Positions 34,926 through 42,819 of a stretch of DNA of 64,000 bases are shown here, in pieces. Below the pieces are notes generated by a model. The model was not told where the DNA came from. It was given only the letters and a program-made list of their open reading frames with translations, and did no database searches. Source of the DNA: an uncultured Lachnospiraceae bacterium (lineage in GTDB: Bacteria > Bacillota > Clostridia > Lachnospirales > Lachnospiraceae); NCBI GenBank assembly GCA_910584685.1, contig CAJUAO010000001.1, positions 131,127-195,126 on the forward strand, written 5' to 3'. The translations under genes and the position numbers were made by a program. Position 1 is the stretch's first letter. Every line of letters starts with the position of its first letter.

Positions 34926-35378
34926 TGCTGTATGCTTTGTCGTATCAGATTTATGCTTATCAAGAATAGCATGCACTCTCTCAACCTCATCAAGGATAAG
35001 ATATTCGCTTTTGCGAATCTCATTTCTAAGAACATGCTCTGTCTGCTTTGTTTGCAGTTCTAAATTGTCAATACGACGGTTTAATTCTAAAGTCTCCTGC
35101 TTTAGTGATGTTACATCCTCCCTTAAAGTTGATACATCCTCCTTTAATGATGATACATCTTCTTTTAATGCACCAGTTTCCTGCTTTAAGGTCGATACAT
35201 CCTCCTTTAATATTGATACATCTTCCCTTAATGCACTGGTTTCCTGCTTTAAGGTCGATACATCCTCCTTTAATGATGATACATCCTCCTTTAACACCGA
35301 TATATCATCTTTTACCGGTTGTAATTCAGTTTGCAAAAGACCTTTAATTGCCTGTAAATCCTCACCTGTCAATGCCAT
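34923..35378 (-). CDS. Heptad-repeat coiled-coil protein
   Basis: I do not recognise a function. The 151-residue protein is almost wholly coiled coil: from about residue 22 to 105 it consists of about a dozen seven-residue units of the type LKEDVSS, LKEDVST or LKQETSA, arranged in a higher-order unit of three heptads, so the DNA has 21-bp and 63-bp periodicities. A leucine opens nearly every heptad and acid/base positions alternate regularly. The N-terminus (MALTGEDLQAIKGLLQTELQ) and C-terminus (ILDEVERVHAILDKHK) are not repetitive. GGAGG precedes the ATG. It lies 28 bp after proS. Unit number may vary between strains. Confidence 0.8.
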   Translation of the reverse strand: MALTGEDLQAIKGLLQTELQPVKDDISVLKEDVSSLKEDVSTLKQETSALREDVSILKEDVSTLKQETGALKEDVSSLKEDVSTLREDVTSLKQETLELNRRIDNLELQTKQTEHVLRNEIRKSEYLILDEVERVHAILDKHKSDTTKHTA

Positions 35379-35406
35379 ATGTATAACCTCCCTATATTAT
35401 ATAACC

Positions 35407-37116
35407 TTACATAAGCTTTAAAATAAGCTCCTTAACCTTATCTGCAACCTTATCTATAGCTACCTTTTCCTGAACTGACTTGTCCCTTGTGACAAGCTCT
35501 GCAACAGACTCCTCCATATTACGTGGACTTATGATTACCCTTACTGGTACGCCAAGAAGGTCTGCGTCGGAAAACATTACTCCCGGTCTTACCTTTCTGT
35601 CATCATATATTACCTCTATACCTCTGCTTTGAAGCTCTTCATAAAGCCTGTCTGCACATTCCTTTGCGGCGGAATCATCTGAACGCAGACAGCATAGATG
35701 TACCTGCCATGGAGCGATTGCCATAGGCCATACAGGTCCGTATTCATCATGATGAGCCTCACACACTGACGCTGCAAGCCGTCCCACACCTATTCCATAA
35801 CAGCCCATAACAGGGTACTGCGCCTTTCCTTCCTTGTCAAGATATGTCATATTCATTGATTTTGTATATTTCGTTCCAAGCTGGAATATATTTCCAACCT
35901 CAATACCTCTTGATATTGATATGGTCTTTTTTTTGCAGCATGGACAAATGCCTCCGTCAAAAAGCTTTGCAAAATCACCAAAGACTGCATTCTTAACATC
36001 TCTTTTCACAGACATTCCCGTATAATGATAATCTGCTTCATTAGCTCCGCATATAATATTATCGGCTTCTTTAAGGGAATTATCAATAAGCACTTTAGCC
36101 TTTCCTTTAAAGTTTACAGGTCCGATAAAGCCTGCCGCTATGTCACAGTCATCTGTAATAACAGCAGGATGAATATTGTCTCCAATAAAGTTTTTAACCT
36201 TTGTCTCATTTACGTCAAGGTCTCCCCTTATAAAAATAACAATATACTCATCATCACTGTTTTTCTGATATACAACAGCCTTACATGATTTATCTGCCGG
36301 CTCCTTTAAAAATGCGCAGACCTCCTCTATTGTCTTCATGTCTGGCGTATGTACCTTTGTAAGAGGCTCTGTCTGTCCGTTTTCCATTTTTTCCGTTATA
36401 CATTCGGCAGCCTCTAAGTTTGCCTTATAACCACATTCACCGCATATGGCAATAGAATCCTCTCCTATATCCGTAAGAAGCATATATTCATGTGAAAGAT
36501 TTCCTCCCATCATTCCCGAATCAGAAGCTACTGCCACCACCTCCGGCACGCCGGCTCTGGCAAATATACGGTTATAAGCATCATAGCACTTCTGATAATA
36601 TTCCTCCAAATCCTCCTGTGAGGTGTGGAAGGAATAGGCATCCTTCATTGTAAATTCCCGGACTCTTATAAGACCTGCCCGCGGTCTTGCCTCGTCGCGG
36701 AATTTCGTCTGTATCTGATATATCATAAAAGGATATTTTGTATAGCTGTTGGCGTATTCACGTACAAGGTGAACTGCCGCCTCCTCATGTGTCATTCCTA
36801 GAATCATACGGGAATTATTTCTGTCAGTAAATCTTAAAAGCTCGCTTCCAACAGACTCATATCTTCCCGATTCATCCCAAAGAGCAGCCGGAAGCACTAC
36901 AGGAAACAATACCTCCTGTCCGTCTATTGCATCCATTTCCTCTCTTATTATTTTTTCAATTTTCATGCACACTCTTTTAAGGGGAGTATATTGTGAAAAA
37001 ATACCATTAGCAACGGGCTTTATATAACCGCCTCTAACCATAAGCCCATGACTGTCTACAACACAGTCAGCAGGTTTTTCCTTAAATCTTTCTCCTACAA
37101 GCCTTTCAAGCTTCAT
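35407..37116 (-). CDS. proS: Prolyl-tRNA synthetase ProS (bacterial type)
   Basis: ProS charges tRNA-Pro. The 569-residue protein has class II motif 1 around GIFSQYTPLKRVCMKIEKIIREEM, motif 2 FRDEARPRAGLIRVREFTMKDAYSFH, and motif 3 GCYGIGVGRLAASVCE. The region between motifs 2 and 3 (about residues 220-400) contains the bacterial editing (INS) domain that removes mischarged alanine. The C-terminal anticodon-binding domain (VHLCCLRSD...VIYDDRKVRPGVMFSDADLLGVP) completes it. No T-box fits in the short leader. It has a strong promoter. Confidence 0.97.
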   Translation of the reverse strand: MKLERLVGERFKEKPADCVVDSHGLMVRGGYIKPVANGIFSQYTPLKRVCMKIEKIIREEMDAIDGQEVLFPVVLPAALWDESGRYESVGSELLRFTDRNNSRMILGMTHEEAAVHLVREYANSYTKYPFMIYQIQTKFRDEARPRAGLIRVREFTMKDAYSFHTSQEDLEEYYQKCYDAYNRIFARAGVPEVVAVASDSGMMGGNLSHEYMLLTDIGEDSIAICGECGYKANLEAAECITEKMENGQTEPLTKVHTPDMKTIEEVCAFLKEPADKSCKAVVYQKNSDDEYIVIFIRGDLDVNETKVKNFIGDNIHPAVITDDCDIAAGFIGPVNFKGKAKVLIDNSLKEADNIICGANEADYHYTGMSVKRDVKNAVFGDFAKLFDGGICPCCKKKTISISRGIEVGNIFQLGTKYTKSMNMTYLDKEGKAQYPVMGCYGIGVGRLAASVCEAHHDEYGPVWPMAIAPWQVHLCCLRSDDSAAKECADRLYEELQSRGIEVIYDDRKVRPGVMFSDADLLGVPVRVIISPRNMEESVAELVTRDKSVQEKVAIDKVADKVKELILKLM

Positions 37117-37170
37117 ATTGATTTTCCTCCCTTTTTATGTTTTTGTATATATGTTTTGACACGTTAAAGT

Positions 37171-37199
37171 ATTTTAACATTTTGATAAATGGGTGTCAA
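37171..37199 (-). promoter_or_regulatory. Promoter of proS
   Basis: TTGACA (37194-37199), 17 bases and TAAAAT (37171-37176) on the minus strand, about 55 bases upstream of the ATG. Confidence 0.85.
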
Positions 37200-37248
37200 T
37201 CGTATTAGGAAAAAAATGTGATGAATAAAAAGGAGTTTCCGTAAATTA

Positions 37249-37980
37249 TTACATGTTTTCAATTATCCATATTATTCCCTTTTGCAATCTTTCCTCAGGA
37301 TTATTGAAATGATTTCCTTTATTCCATTCCAGCTTAAGCTTTTCTACTTCCGGTATATTTTTATAAAAATCATATATATTCTCTGTAACGGTTTTTACTG
37401 TTGACATTATAGGGTTTTTTGTCTTATGCTCCCGGTCTCCAAGACTTAAATATATGGCGCATCCTTTTGGCAGCCTCTTGGTTTTTATGTATTCCTCAAA
37501 GCCCTGAAACCATAATGAGCCTGAACAGCATATAGCTCCCTTAAATATATTTGTATTATACATTGACCACAGGGCAAAAAGTCCTGCAAGGGAATAGCCG
37601 CCTATATATAGGCGGCTGGAGGTTATGTCAATATTAAATCTTTTTATCAAATAAGGAATACATATTTCTGTAATATTATTAAGTGTTGACTGCCCGTCTC
37701 CCGTAAAATCCTCTGTTCCGAATACTGCAGGCGCTTTCCATGGTGAAAGGTCCTTATTCCAATTATCTGTCATGCAAAATACAAGCATTAACTTATTTTT
37801 TATATCTGCTTTCAGCATATTATAGTCATTATTTTTGTTAATAAAATTACTATATATGCCATTATATATTTCACAGGCCGACTGTTCATCACTTTTGTCT
37901 GTCATAAGAAAAATAATGCTTTCAGGCTTTTCGCAGGAATATATAATATATTTTTGGTTATTTAAGATTATTTTTTCCAT
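37249..37980 (-). CDS. Putative esterase, alpha/beta hydrolase fold
   Basis: The 243-residue protein has the nucleophile elbow LYIGGYSLAGLFALW (GxSxxG) near residue 128, followed by CSGSLWFQGF, LSLGDREHKTKN and a late histidine in EWNKGNHFNNP, giving a plausible Ser-Asp-His triad. This pattern matches the esterase D / IroE-like putative esterase family, which acts on acyl or siderophore esters. There is no signal peptide. It lies 14 bp after the aldo/keto reductase gene and is probably cotranscribed with it. The substrate is unknown. Confidence 0.85.
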   Translation of the reverse strand: MEKIILNNQKYIIYSCEKPESIIFLMTDKSDEQSACEIYNGIYSNFINKNNDYNMLKADIKNKLMLVFCMTDNWNKDLSPWKAPAVFGTEDFTGDGQSTLNNITEICIPYLIKRFNIDITSSRLYIGGYSLAGLFALWSMYNTNIFKGAICCSGSLWFQGFEEYIKTKRLPKGCAIYLSLGDREHKTKNPIMSTVKTVTENIYDFYKNIPEVEKLKLEWNKGNHFNNPEERLQKGIIWIIENM

Positions 37981-37994
37981 TGAAATGCTCTTTC

Positions 37995-38969
37995 CTAGCC
38001 AATTCTTCTGAATACAGGATGATAATCTAATATCTTTTCAATCTCCTCCATGGCATCCGCAGGAATTTCAAAGCCGCTTGCCTTAATATTATTTTCAAGC
38101 TGGGACGGCTTTGATGCCCCTGTAATAACACTGCTTACTATTGGCTTTCTCAAATCCCATGCAAGAGCCAATACTGAAAGATTTGTTCCAAGATTCTCTG
38201 CTACCTTTACAAGCTTTTCTACCTTTGTAAGGTTTTCCTCCGTCAAAAGATTGTTTATCTGCTTATCTGCCTGATGTGTGGCTCTTGAGCCTTCAGGTAT
38301 CGGCTGTCCTAAGCGGTATTTTCCCGTAAGAAGTCCCTGTGACAATGGAGAGAACGGAACTATTCCAATACCATTCTTTTCACATATTCCCATTATTTCA
38401 TTTTCAATATATCTGTCCATCATATTATACTGGGGCTGGATAACATTCATAGGTCTTAAATTCTTCTCCCTGATTATGCCAAGAGCCTCGGTAATCTGAA
38501 CAGGCGTCCATTCGCTTACACCATAATAAAGTATCTTTCCTGCCGCTACCATATCGCTTAAAACCTGTATGGTTTCCTCAATAGGCGTGGTAGGGTCAGG
38601 TCTGTGGCAAAAATACATGTCTATGTAATCTACCTTAAGATTTTTAAGGGATTTATCAAGCTGCTCTACAATATGCTTTCTTGAAAGTCCCCAGTCGTTT
38701 GGCCCCGGTCCCATTGGAAAAAACACCTTACTTGAAACTACATAAGAATTTCTTGGAAGCTCGCTTAATATATTACCCAGAAATCTTTCTGCCGCTCCGC
38801 CGCTGTATGCATCTGCACAGTCAAAAAAGTTTACTCCGTTTTCATATGCAAGCTTAATTGTATCTCTGGCTATATCCGTAGCGTCACCCGGATGTAAATC
38901 TGTCATCCAGCTTCCAACCGCAACCTCGCTTACCTTTAGTCCCCATTTTCCTAAATTACGATATTTCAT
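37995..38969 (-). CDS. Aldo/keto reductase
   Basis: The 324-residue protein has the AKR TIM-barrel motifs: GSWMTD start region, FFDCADAYSGGAAERFLG (catalytic Asp and Tyr), SSKVFFPMGP (catalytic Lys), DYIDMYFCHRPDPTTPIEET (His) and the C-terminal NADPH site SSVITGASKPSQLENN. It resembles the potassium-channel beta-subunit-like branch (YghZ/AKR14 type). It should reduce aldehydes or ketones with NADPH; the substrate is unknown. It follows a consensus -35 promoter with a nearby operator-like palindrome. Confidence 0.92.
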   Translation of the reverse strand: MKYRNLGKWGLKVSEVAVGSWMTDLHPGDATDIARDTIKLAYENGVNFFDCADAYSGGAAERFLGNILSELPRNSYVVSSKVFFPMGPGPNDWGLSRKHIVEQLDKSLKNLKVDYIDMYFCHRPDPTTPIEETIQVLSDMVAAGKILYYGVSEWTPVQITEALGIIREKNLRPMNVIQPQYNMMDRYIENEIMGICEKNGIGIVPFSPLSQGLLTGKYRLGQPIPEGSRATHQADKQINNLLTEENLTKVEKLVKVAENLGTNLSVLALAWDLRKPIVSSVITGASKPSQLENNIKASGFEIPADAMEEIEKILDYHPVFRRIG

Positions 38970-39005
38970 ACTTTACAAAATCCTTTCACAATATTTTTCA
39001 ATTTT

Positions 39006-39019
39006 CGTGTGCGTACACG
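39006..39019 (-). promoter_or_regulatory. Operator-like inverted repeat in the AKR leader
   Basis: CGTGTGCGTACACG is a 14-bp inverted repeat with one mismatched pair, located just downstream of the predicted transcription start of the aldo/keto reductase gene, where a repressor would block elongation. No regulator gene for it is identified. Confidence 0.4.
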
Positions 39020-39031
39020 TTCTTTATAAAC

Positions 39032-39060
39032 AGTAAACCATATTTAGGAAATTTTGTCAA
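39032..39060 (-). promoter_or_regulatory. Promoter of the AKR-esterase unit
   Basis: TTGACA (39055-39060), 17 bases and TTTACT (39032-39037) on the minus strand. The -35 begins eight bases beyond the stop codon of the XRE gene. Confidence 0.75.
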
Positions 39061-39067
39061 TAATTTT

Positions 39068-39973
39068 TTAATTGTTTTTTCCGAAATCTATTTCCCCGCA
39101 GTCGCTTATATCCCCGCAGATAATCTTATCCTTTGCTGCTACATTGCTGCAACCGCTTATATCGCCGCAGTTTATTGAACCATGCGCCTCTACCTTGTCA
39201 CATTCCGATATATCTCCGCATTGTATATAATTTCCCGCTGAAACTACGCCTGCCTCACTGATATCACCACAGTTTATGCTGCTTCCCGCAGATATTGTTC
39301 CTCCGTCTGTTATATCTTGGCTGTTTATGCTGTTTCCTGCAGTTATTGCTCCTCCATCTGTTATATCTCCACAGTTTATATTAGCTCCGGCAGTCATTGT
39401 TCCCCCGTCTGTTATATCACCACAATTTATGTTAGCTCCGGCGGTAAATGATGAATTTGAAACCTCAGTTTCCTGTGGAATACATATAGTAAGCTGTGAT
39501 TCAATCTTCCCTCCGTCTATATTCGTATTAAGCCCCACTGAAACAAATTGCTTTATATTTTCATTAAGCTCCTGACTTTTTATAAGCTTATGTCCTCTTG
39601 CCACGACTACTCTTACAGTATCATCATTTTCCCAGTCACAATGAATAATGTTTTCGTCATTTAATCCATTATTATCAGAAGCCTGCCTGTCTGCATTTAG
39701 CTCCTCATTATAAGCATCTTCTCCAAAGAGCCAGCCTATAGGTACATTAAATACTTTTGCTATGTTTGGCAGAATAGATATATCAGGACAGGATACATTA
39801 TTTTCCCACTTTGAAACTGCCTGAAAGGTTATACCAAGCATATTTGCCAAGGCCTCCTGCGACAGCTTATCTCTTTTTCTAAGCTGCGCTATTCTGTCAC
39901 ATATTACCTCGCTTATATTGCCTGCTTCATTGTTTATTTCCTTACTGACTGTATCTTTATTATTGTTATCCAT
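39068..39973 (-). CDS. XRE-family regulator fused to a 17-residue-repeat beta-solenoid
   Basis: The 301-residue protein has an N-terminal XRE/Cro helix-turn-helix (about residues 25-80; LSQEALANMLGITFQAVSKWE), a short linker and a middle region with some beta character (RVVVARGHKLIKSQEL, then ESQLTICIPQETE). From about residue 175 there are seven tandem 17-residue units and a partial eighth. Each has the form xxxAGxxINCGDIxxxG; six of seven have the cysteine at the same place, so the side chains would stack in a ladder. This looks like a right-handed beta-helix of the bactofilin kind, and may oligomerise or sense redox or metal. Function unknown. AAAGGAAAG precedes the ATG. Confidence 0.85.
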   Translation of the reverse strand: MDNNNKDTVSKEINNEAGNISEVICDRIAQLRKRDKLSQEALANMLGITFQAVSKWENNVSCPDISILPNIAKVFNVPIGWLFGEDAYNEELNADRQASDNNGLNDENIIHCDWENDDTVRVVVARGHKLIKSQELNENIKQFVSVGLNTNIDGGKIESQLTICIPQETEVSNSSFTAGANINCGDITDGGTMTAGANINCGDITDGGAITAGNSINSQDITDGGTISAGSSINCGDISEAGVVSAGNYIQCGDISECDKVEAHGSINCGDISGCSNVAAKDKIICGDISDCGEIDFGKNN

Positions 39974-40109
39974 ATACTTTCCTTTCTGATATTTTAAATA
40001 TCACTGTATTATCATTATTTTTTGAAATATATACTTCAATTTTCATAGCTATAAAAAAACTATATCATAACAATTCATCAAAAACCATAACTTATTGCTT
40101 TAGTTAATA

Positions 40110-40126
40110 TTCAACCATCAGTTGAA
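40110..40126. promoter_or_regulatory. Operator-like palindrome 1 upstream of the XRE gene
   Basis: TTCAACCATCAGTTGAA has TTCAAC/GTTGAA half-sites separated by five bases. The same half-sites recur 69 bp further upstream. Most likely targets of the XRE regulator itself; this is inferred from position. Confidence 0.5.
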
Positions 40127-40178
40127 CATAACTTATTTTATAATTAAAAATGTACAATACATATTACAACACATACTG

Positions 40179-40195
40179 TTCAACTGACAGTTGAA
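40179..40195. promoter_or_regulatory. Operator-like palindrome 2 upstream of the XRE gene
   Basis: TTCAACTGACAGTTGAA is a perfect 17-base palindrome around a central A. It abuts the left direct repeat of the R2 element at 40196. Confidence 0.55.
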
Positions 40196-40290
40196 TATTA
40201 TACATTATTACTGTGCATTTTTTTGCACATACACAAGTTTGCGGAGCAAACTTGCATGACTCAGCTGTGCTGAGACTATTATACATTATT
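40196..40290. repeat. R2 three-hairpin repeat copy 1 with flanking direct repeats
   Basis: Three hairpins follow one another: TGTGCA-T6-TGCACA, CAAGTTTGC-GGA-GCAAACTTG and CTCAGC-TGT-GCTGAG. A 14-bp direct repeat (TATTATACATTATT) flanks them at 40196-40209 and 40277-40290. A second, decayed copy seems to follow to about 40350. The other full copy is at 55.2 kb. Confidence 0.75.
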
Positions 40291-40416
40291 CCTGTATATT
40301 TTTTTACATAAAAAAGTTGCAGCGCAGCTTGCATGTTTAGACTTTTCTGAATAAGATTTAAAATAAGAATTTACAGGTCCCAACTTTAGACAAAACATTT
40401 TTATAAGTATTATTAT

Positions 40417-41613
40417 CTAAATATTTACAAAGCTGTCTAAAAGCATTTCCGCCCTGTTTTCCCACGTATGTTTTCTTTTGGCCTTTTCATATCCTGCATC
40501 AGCTATTCTTTGCAGCGTGTCCGTATCTGACAGCATATTACTTACCTGCTGCGGCAGTCTGCTGATATTTTCCAAATCATAATATGTCACACCGCATCCC
40601 TCAGGCATTTCCTCCTGTTGAAATCTGCTTACGTCAGAAACGCTTACCGCGCCGTTTAATACTGCGTTAAATACTCTGTCATGGGCTCCGTCCTTAAACC
40701 ATGGCATTACGTTTACTACTATTTTTGCATTTTCCATAGCTTTCATGCATGTAAATGAATCTGAAAACTGGGTAATTATTATATTTTCCTTATGACTGCA
40801 CTTAAGCTTTTCCCAGTCCTTTCCTATAACATGAACCTTAAGCCCCGCATCTGCCAGCGTACCTACAACAAGTCCCCTGTAATAATTTCTTACATAAAGG
40901 TCAATAAAAATCATTTTGTTTAAAACCTTGCGCATATCGTCATACGCCACCTCTCCAAGCTCTCTTAACGTATGGCAAACTCCTGCTTCCTCTACTGTCT
41001 TATACGGATGCTTAAGCAAATCATCTATAATGCCAAGATAAAACTCTGCATATTCCTCATTTATCATATGGGCATACTTTTCACAAATTTCAGGAGGCGT
41101 ATAATTTCCCGGGAATAATATGTCTATATCCCTGTCAATTATTTTCTTAAGCTCATTTTCACCATGAAGCCTGCTTCCTGCAAGAGGAAGAAAACCCCCT
41201 GACTTAAATTCCGGATAATACTCTTTAAAATACTTTTCATGAAGCCTGTCAATGCTTATATGTATATAATTTTCAAGTATAAATTTTTCAGGCAAAAATG
41301 TAAGCTGTTTATCATAATAATAGGGATGGTCTGCCGCAATATTTATACATGGAATATTGTATTCCTGCCAGATATATGTACTCATGGAAGTGTTATAAAG
41401 ACAATCCTCCATTGAAAGACCTTGAAAATTAAACGTTATAAGTATGGTATCTCCCTGCTTAATAAATTTTCTTACTCTCCTTGAGCTTTCACCAGGAGAC
41501 TTTAAATCATAAAAAAATACGGCTTTTCCTTTCCGGATAAAAAACTCCGCCATTTTTTCTGAAAAATATGACAAAGTTTCCACTCCTCCCGTAAACATTA
41601 TTATTTTATTCAT
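40417..41613 (-). CDS. CgeB-like glycosyltransferase
   Basis: The 398-residue protein resembles the CgeB / glycosyl-transferases-group-1-like family: an N-terminal Rossmann part (IIMFTGGVETLSYFSEKMAEFF), and a C-terminal part with DLYVRNYYRGLVVGTLADAGLKVHVIG, NAKIVVNVMPWFKDGAHDRVFNAVLNGAVSVSD and a final KHTWENRAEMLLDSF helix, a typical GT-B ending. In Bacillus, CgeB glycosylates the spore surface; here the substrate is unknown. I start at the ATG with GGAAAGGAT just upstream, six codons inside the longest reading (41631). A consensus promoter precedes it, divergent from aroE. Confidence 0.75.
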   Translation of the reverse strand: MNKIIMFTGGVETLSYFSEKMAEFFIRKGKAVFFYDLKSPGESSRRVRKFIKQGDTILITFNFQGLSMEDCLYNTSMSTYIWQEYNIPCINIAADHPYYYDKQLTFLPEKFILENYIHISIDRLHEKYFKEYYPEFKSGGFLPLAGSRLHGENELKKIIDRDIDILFPGNYTPPEICEKYAHMINEEYAEFYLGIIDDLLKHPYKTVEEAGVCHTLRELGEVAYDDMRKVLNKMIFIDLYVRNYYRGLVVGTLADAGLKVHVIGKDWEKLKCSHKENIIITQFSDSFTCMKAMENAKIVVNVMPWFKDGAHDRVFNAVLNGAVSVSDVSRFQQEEMPEGCGVTYYDLENISRLPQQVSNMLSDTDTLQRIADAGYEKAKRKHTWENRAEMLLDSFVNI

Positions 41614-41654
41614 TATTATATCCTTTCCCACTTCACTTAAGCATTATATTTTAA

Positions 41655-41683
41655 ATTTTAACAAAAACGCCAGAGCGTGTCAA
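41655..41683 (-). promoter_or_regulatory. Promoter of the CgeB-like glycosyltransferase gene
   Basis: TTGACA (41678-41683), 17 bases and TAAAAT (41655-41660) on the minus strand, about 45 bases upstream of the chosen ATG. Confidence 0.85.
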
Positions 41684-41692
41684 ATAATTGTC

Positions 41693-41721
41693 TTGTTTAT
41701 TTTTTACCGCCATGATAAAAT
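41693..41721 (+). promoter_or_regulatory. Promoter of aroE
   Basis: TTGTTT (41693-41698), 17 bases and TAAAAT (41716-41721), placed back to back with the glycosyltransferase promoter; the two -35 hexamers are nine bases apart. Confidence 0.65.
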
Positions 41722-41737
41722 ATATGAGCCTATTTTA

Positions 41738-41759
41738 TTTGTGAAAGAAATGTCACAAA
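41738..41759 (+). promoter_or_regulatory. Inverted repeat in the aroE leader
   Basis: TTTGTGA and TCACAAA form seven-base inverted half-sites eight bases apart, just after the predicted aroE transcription start. It looks like an operator; the spacing differs from the Crp consensus (six bases). The regulator is unknown. Confidence 0.35.
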
Positions 41760-41830
41760 TATGATTTTGTGTCCGTGTGCACCTGACGCAGGCATTTATA
41801 TAAAAAATGTGCACAGAAATGAGGATTATT

Positions 41831-42697
41831 ATGAGTATTAATATAACAGGACATACAGGCTTAACGGGACTTCTTGGCAGCCCTGTCTCCCACAGTATTT
41901 CCCCGGCTATGCATAATGCAGCTTTTGAGGCCCTTGGACTTGACTATGTGTACCTTTGCTTTGATGTGGATACATCAAATCTTAAAACTGCCGTCGAGGG
42001 ACTTAAAGCCCTTGGAATAAAAGGCTTTAACTGTACATTTCCTGACAAAAACACGATGCGTGAGCTGGCAGACGAGCTTAGTCCCGCCGCTGAAATGATA
42101 GGCGCTGTCAATACAGTGCTGAATAATGGTGGAAGGCTTATAGGTCACAACACTGACGGTATCGGATATATGATGTCGGTAAAGGATGCAGGCTACAATA
42201 TTATAGGCAAAAAAATGACACTGCTTGGAGCTGGAGGCGCAGCGTCAGCCATATGTGCGCAGGCTGCCATTGACGGTGTCAGCGAAATTGATATATACAG
42301 TATTAAGGATGAGTTCTGGGACAGAGCCGTACATATGGTTGATTCTATTAACAAAAAGACAAATTGTAAGGCAAGTCTGTATGAATTTAATGATTCCACC
42401 TCCTTTAAGGCAAGCGTAGCCTCCAGCGCCATCCTTACAAACGGTACATCTGTGGGGCTTGCCCCAAAGCAGGATAATTGTCCTGTGACTGATTTAAGCG
42501 TATTCCGTCAGGAACTTATTGTGTCTGATGTGATTTATAATCCAAAGGAAACTAAGCTGCTACGTCTGGCAAGGGAGGCAGGCTGCAATACCTTTAACGG
42601 TATGTATATGCTTTTATATCAGGGAGCAGAGGCTTTTAAAATATGGACCGGAATGGATATGCCGGTAAGTGAAATAAAGGAAAAATTTTTTGCATAA
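41831..42697 (+). CDS. aroE: Shikimate dehydrogenase AroE
   Basis: AroE reduces 3-dehydroshikimate with NADPH in chorismate synthesis. The 288-residue protein has the substrate motif GLLGSPVSHSISPAMHNAAF, the catalytic lysine region GIKGFNCTFPDKN (with the usual lysine-containing VTIPxK motif altered to CTFPDKN), the NTDGIGY motif and the Rossmann loop LLGAGGAASAICAQ. NGTSVGL and GMYMLLYQGAEAFKIWTG complete the family pattern. I start at the ATG preceded by TGAGG at seven bases; an upstream ATG (41807) adds eight residues. No other aro gene is nearby. Confidence 0.93.
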   Translation: MSINITGHTGLTGLLGSPVSHSISPAMHNAAFEALGLDYVYLCFDVDTSNLKTAVEGLKALGIKGFNCTFPDKNTMRELADELSPAAEMIGAVNTVLNNGGRLIGHNTDGIGYMMSVKDAGYNIIGKKMTLLGAGGAASAICAQAAIDGVSEIDIYSIKDEFWDRAVHMVDSINKKTNCKASLYEFNDSTSFKASVASSAILTNGTSVGLAPKQDNCPVTDLSVFRQELIVSDVIYNPKETKLLRLAREAGCNTFNGMYMLLYQGAEAFKIWTGMDMPVSEIKEKFFA

Positions 42698-42768
42698 TGC
42701 AAAAGTCGTCAAAACATTAATTCAGATTGTAATAATATCTATAAAGACATTTCACCAATGAGGAGCCT

Positions 42769-42800
42769 AAAAAGGTGACCGGATACCCAGCCACCTTTTT
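42769..42800. terminator. Bidirectional terminator between aroE and the Rpn-type gene
   Basis: AAAAAGGTG and CACCTTTTT form the stem around a 13-14-base loop; A and T runs on both sides allow it to act for both convergent genes. Confidence 0.85.
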
Positions 42801-42819
42801 ACATACCTTACCTGATAAA

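Larger units (their letters stand above)
39974..40416. other. 443-bp intergenic region between the XRE gene and the glycosyltransferase gene
   Basis: It contains two TTCAAC/GTTGAA palindromes, one full R2 repeat and a degenerate R2-like copy. No gene and no tRNA are visible. The part from 40296 to 40380 is AT-rich with remnants of the R2 hairpins (GTTGCAGCGCAGCTTGCATG). Confidence 0.7.

Noticed and set aside
34900..35421. Long open frame on the plus strand opposite the coiled-coil gene
   Set aside because: It is a by-product of the 21-bp repeat, which keeps several frames open. It has no ribosome site, and the minus-strand heptad protein has a clean start.
37117..37170. T-box leader before proS
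   Set aside because: The predicted leader is far too short and has no T-box sequence or terminator.
41738..41759. Crp-type site in the aroE leader
   Set aside because: The half-sites are eight rather than six bases apart, and no Crp homologue is in view. It is kept only as a generic inverted repeat.
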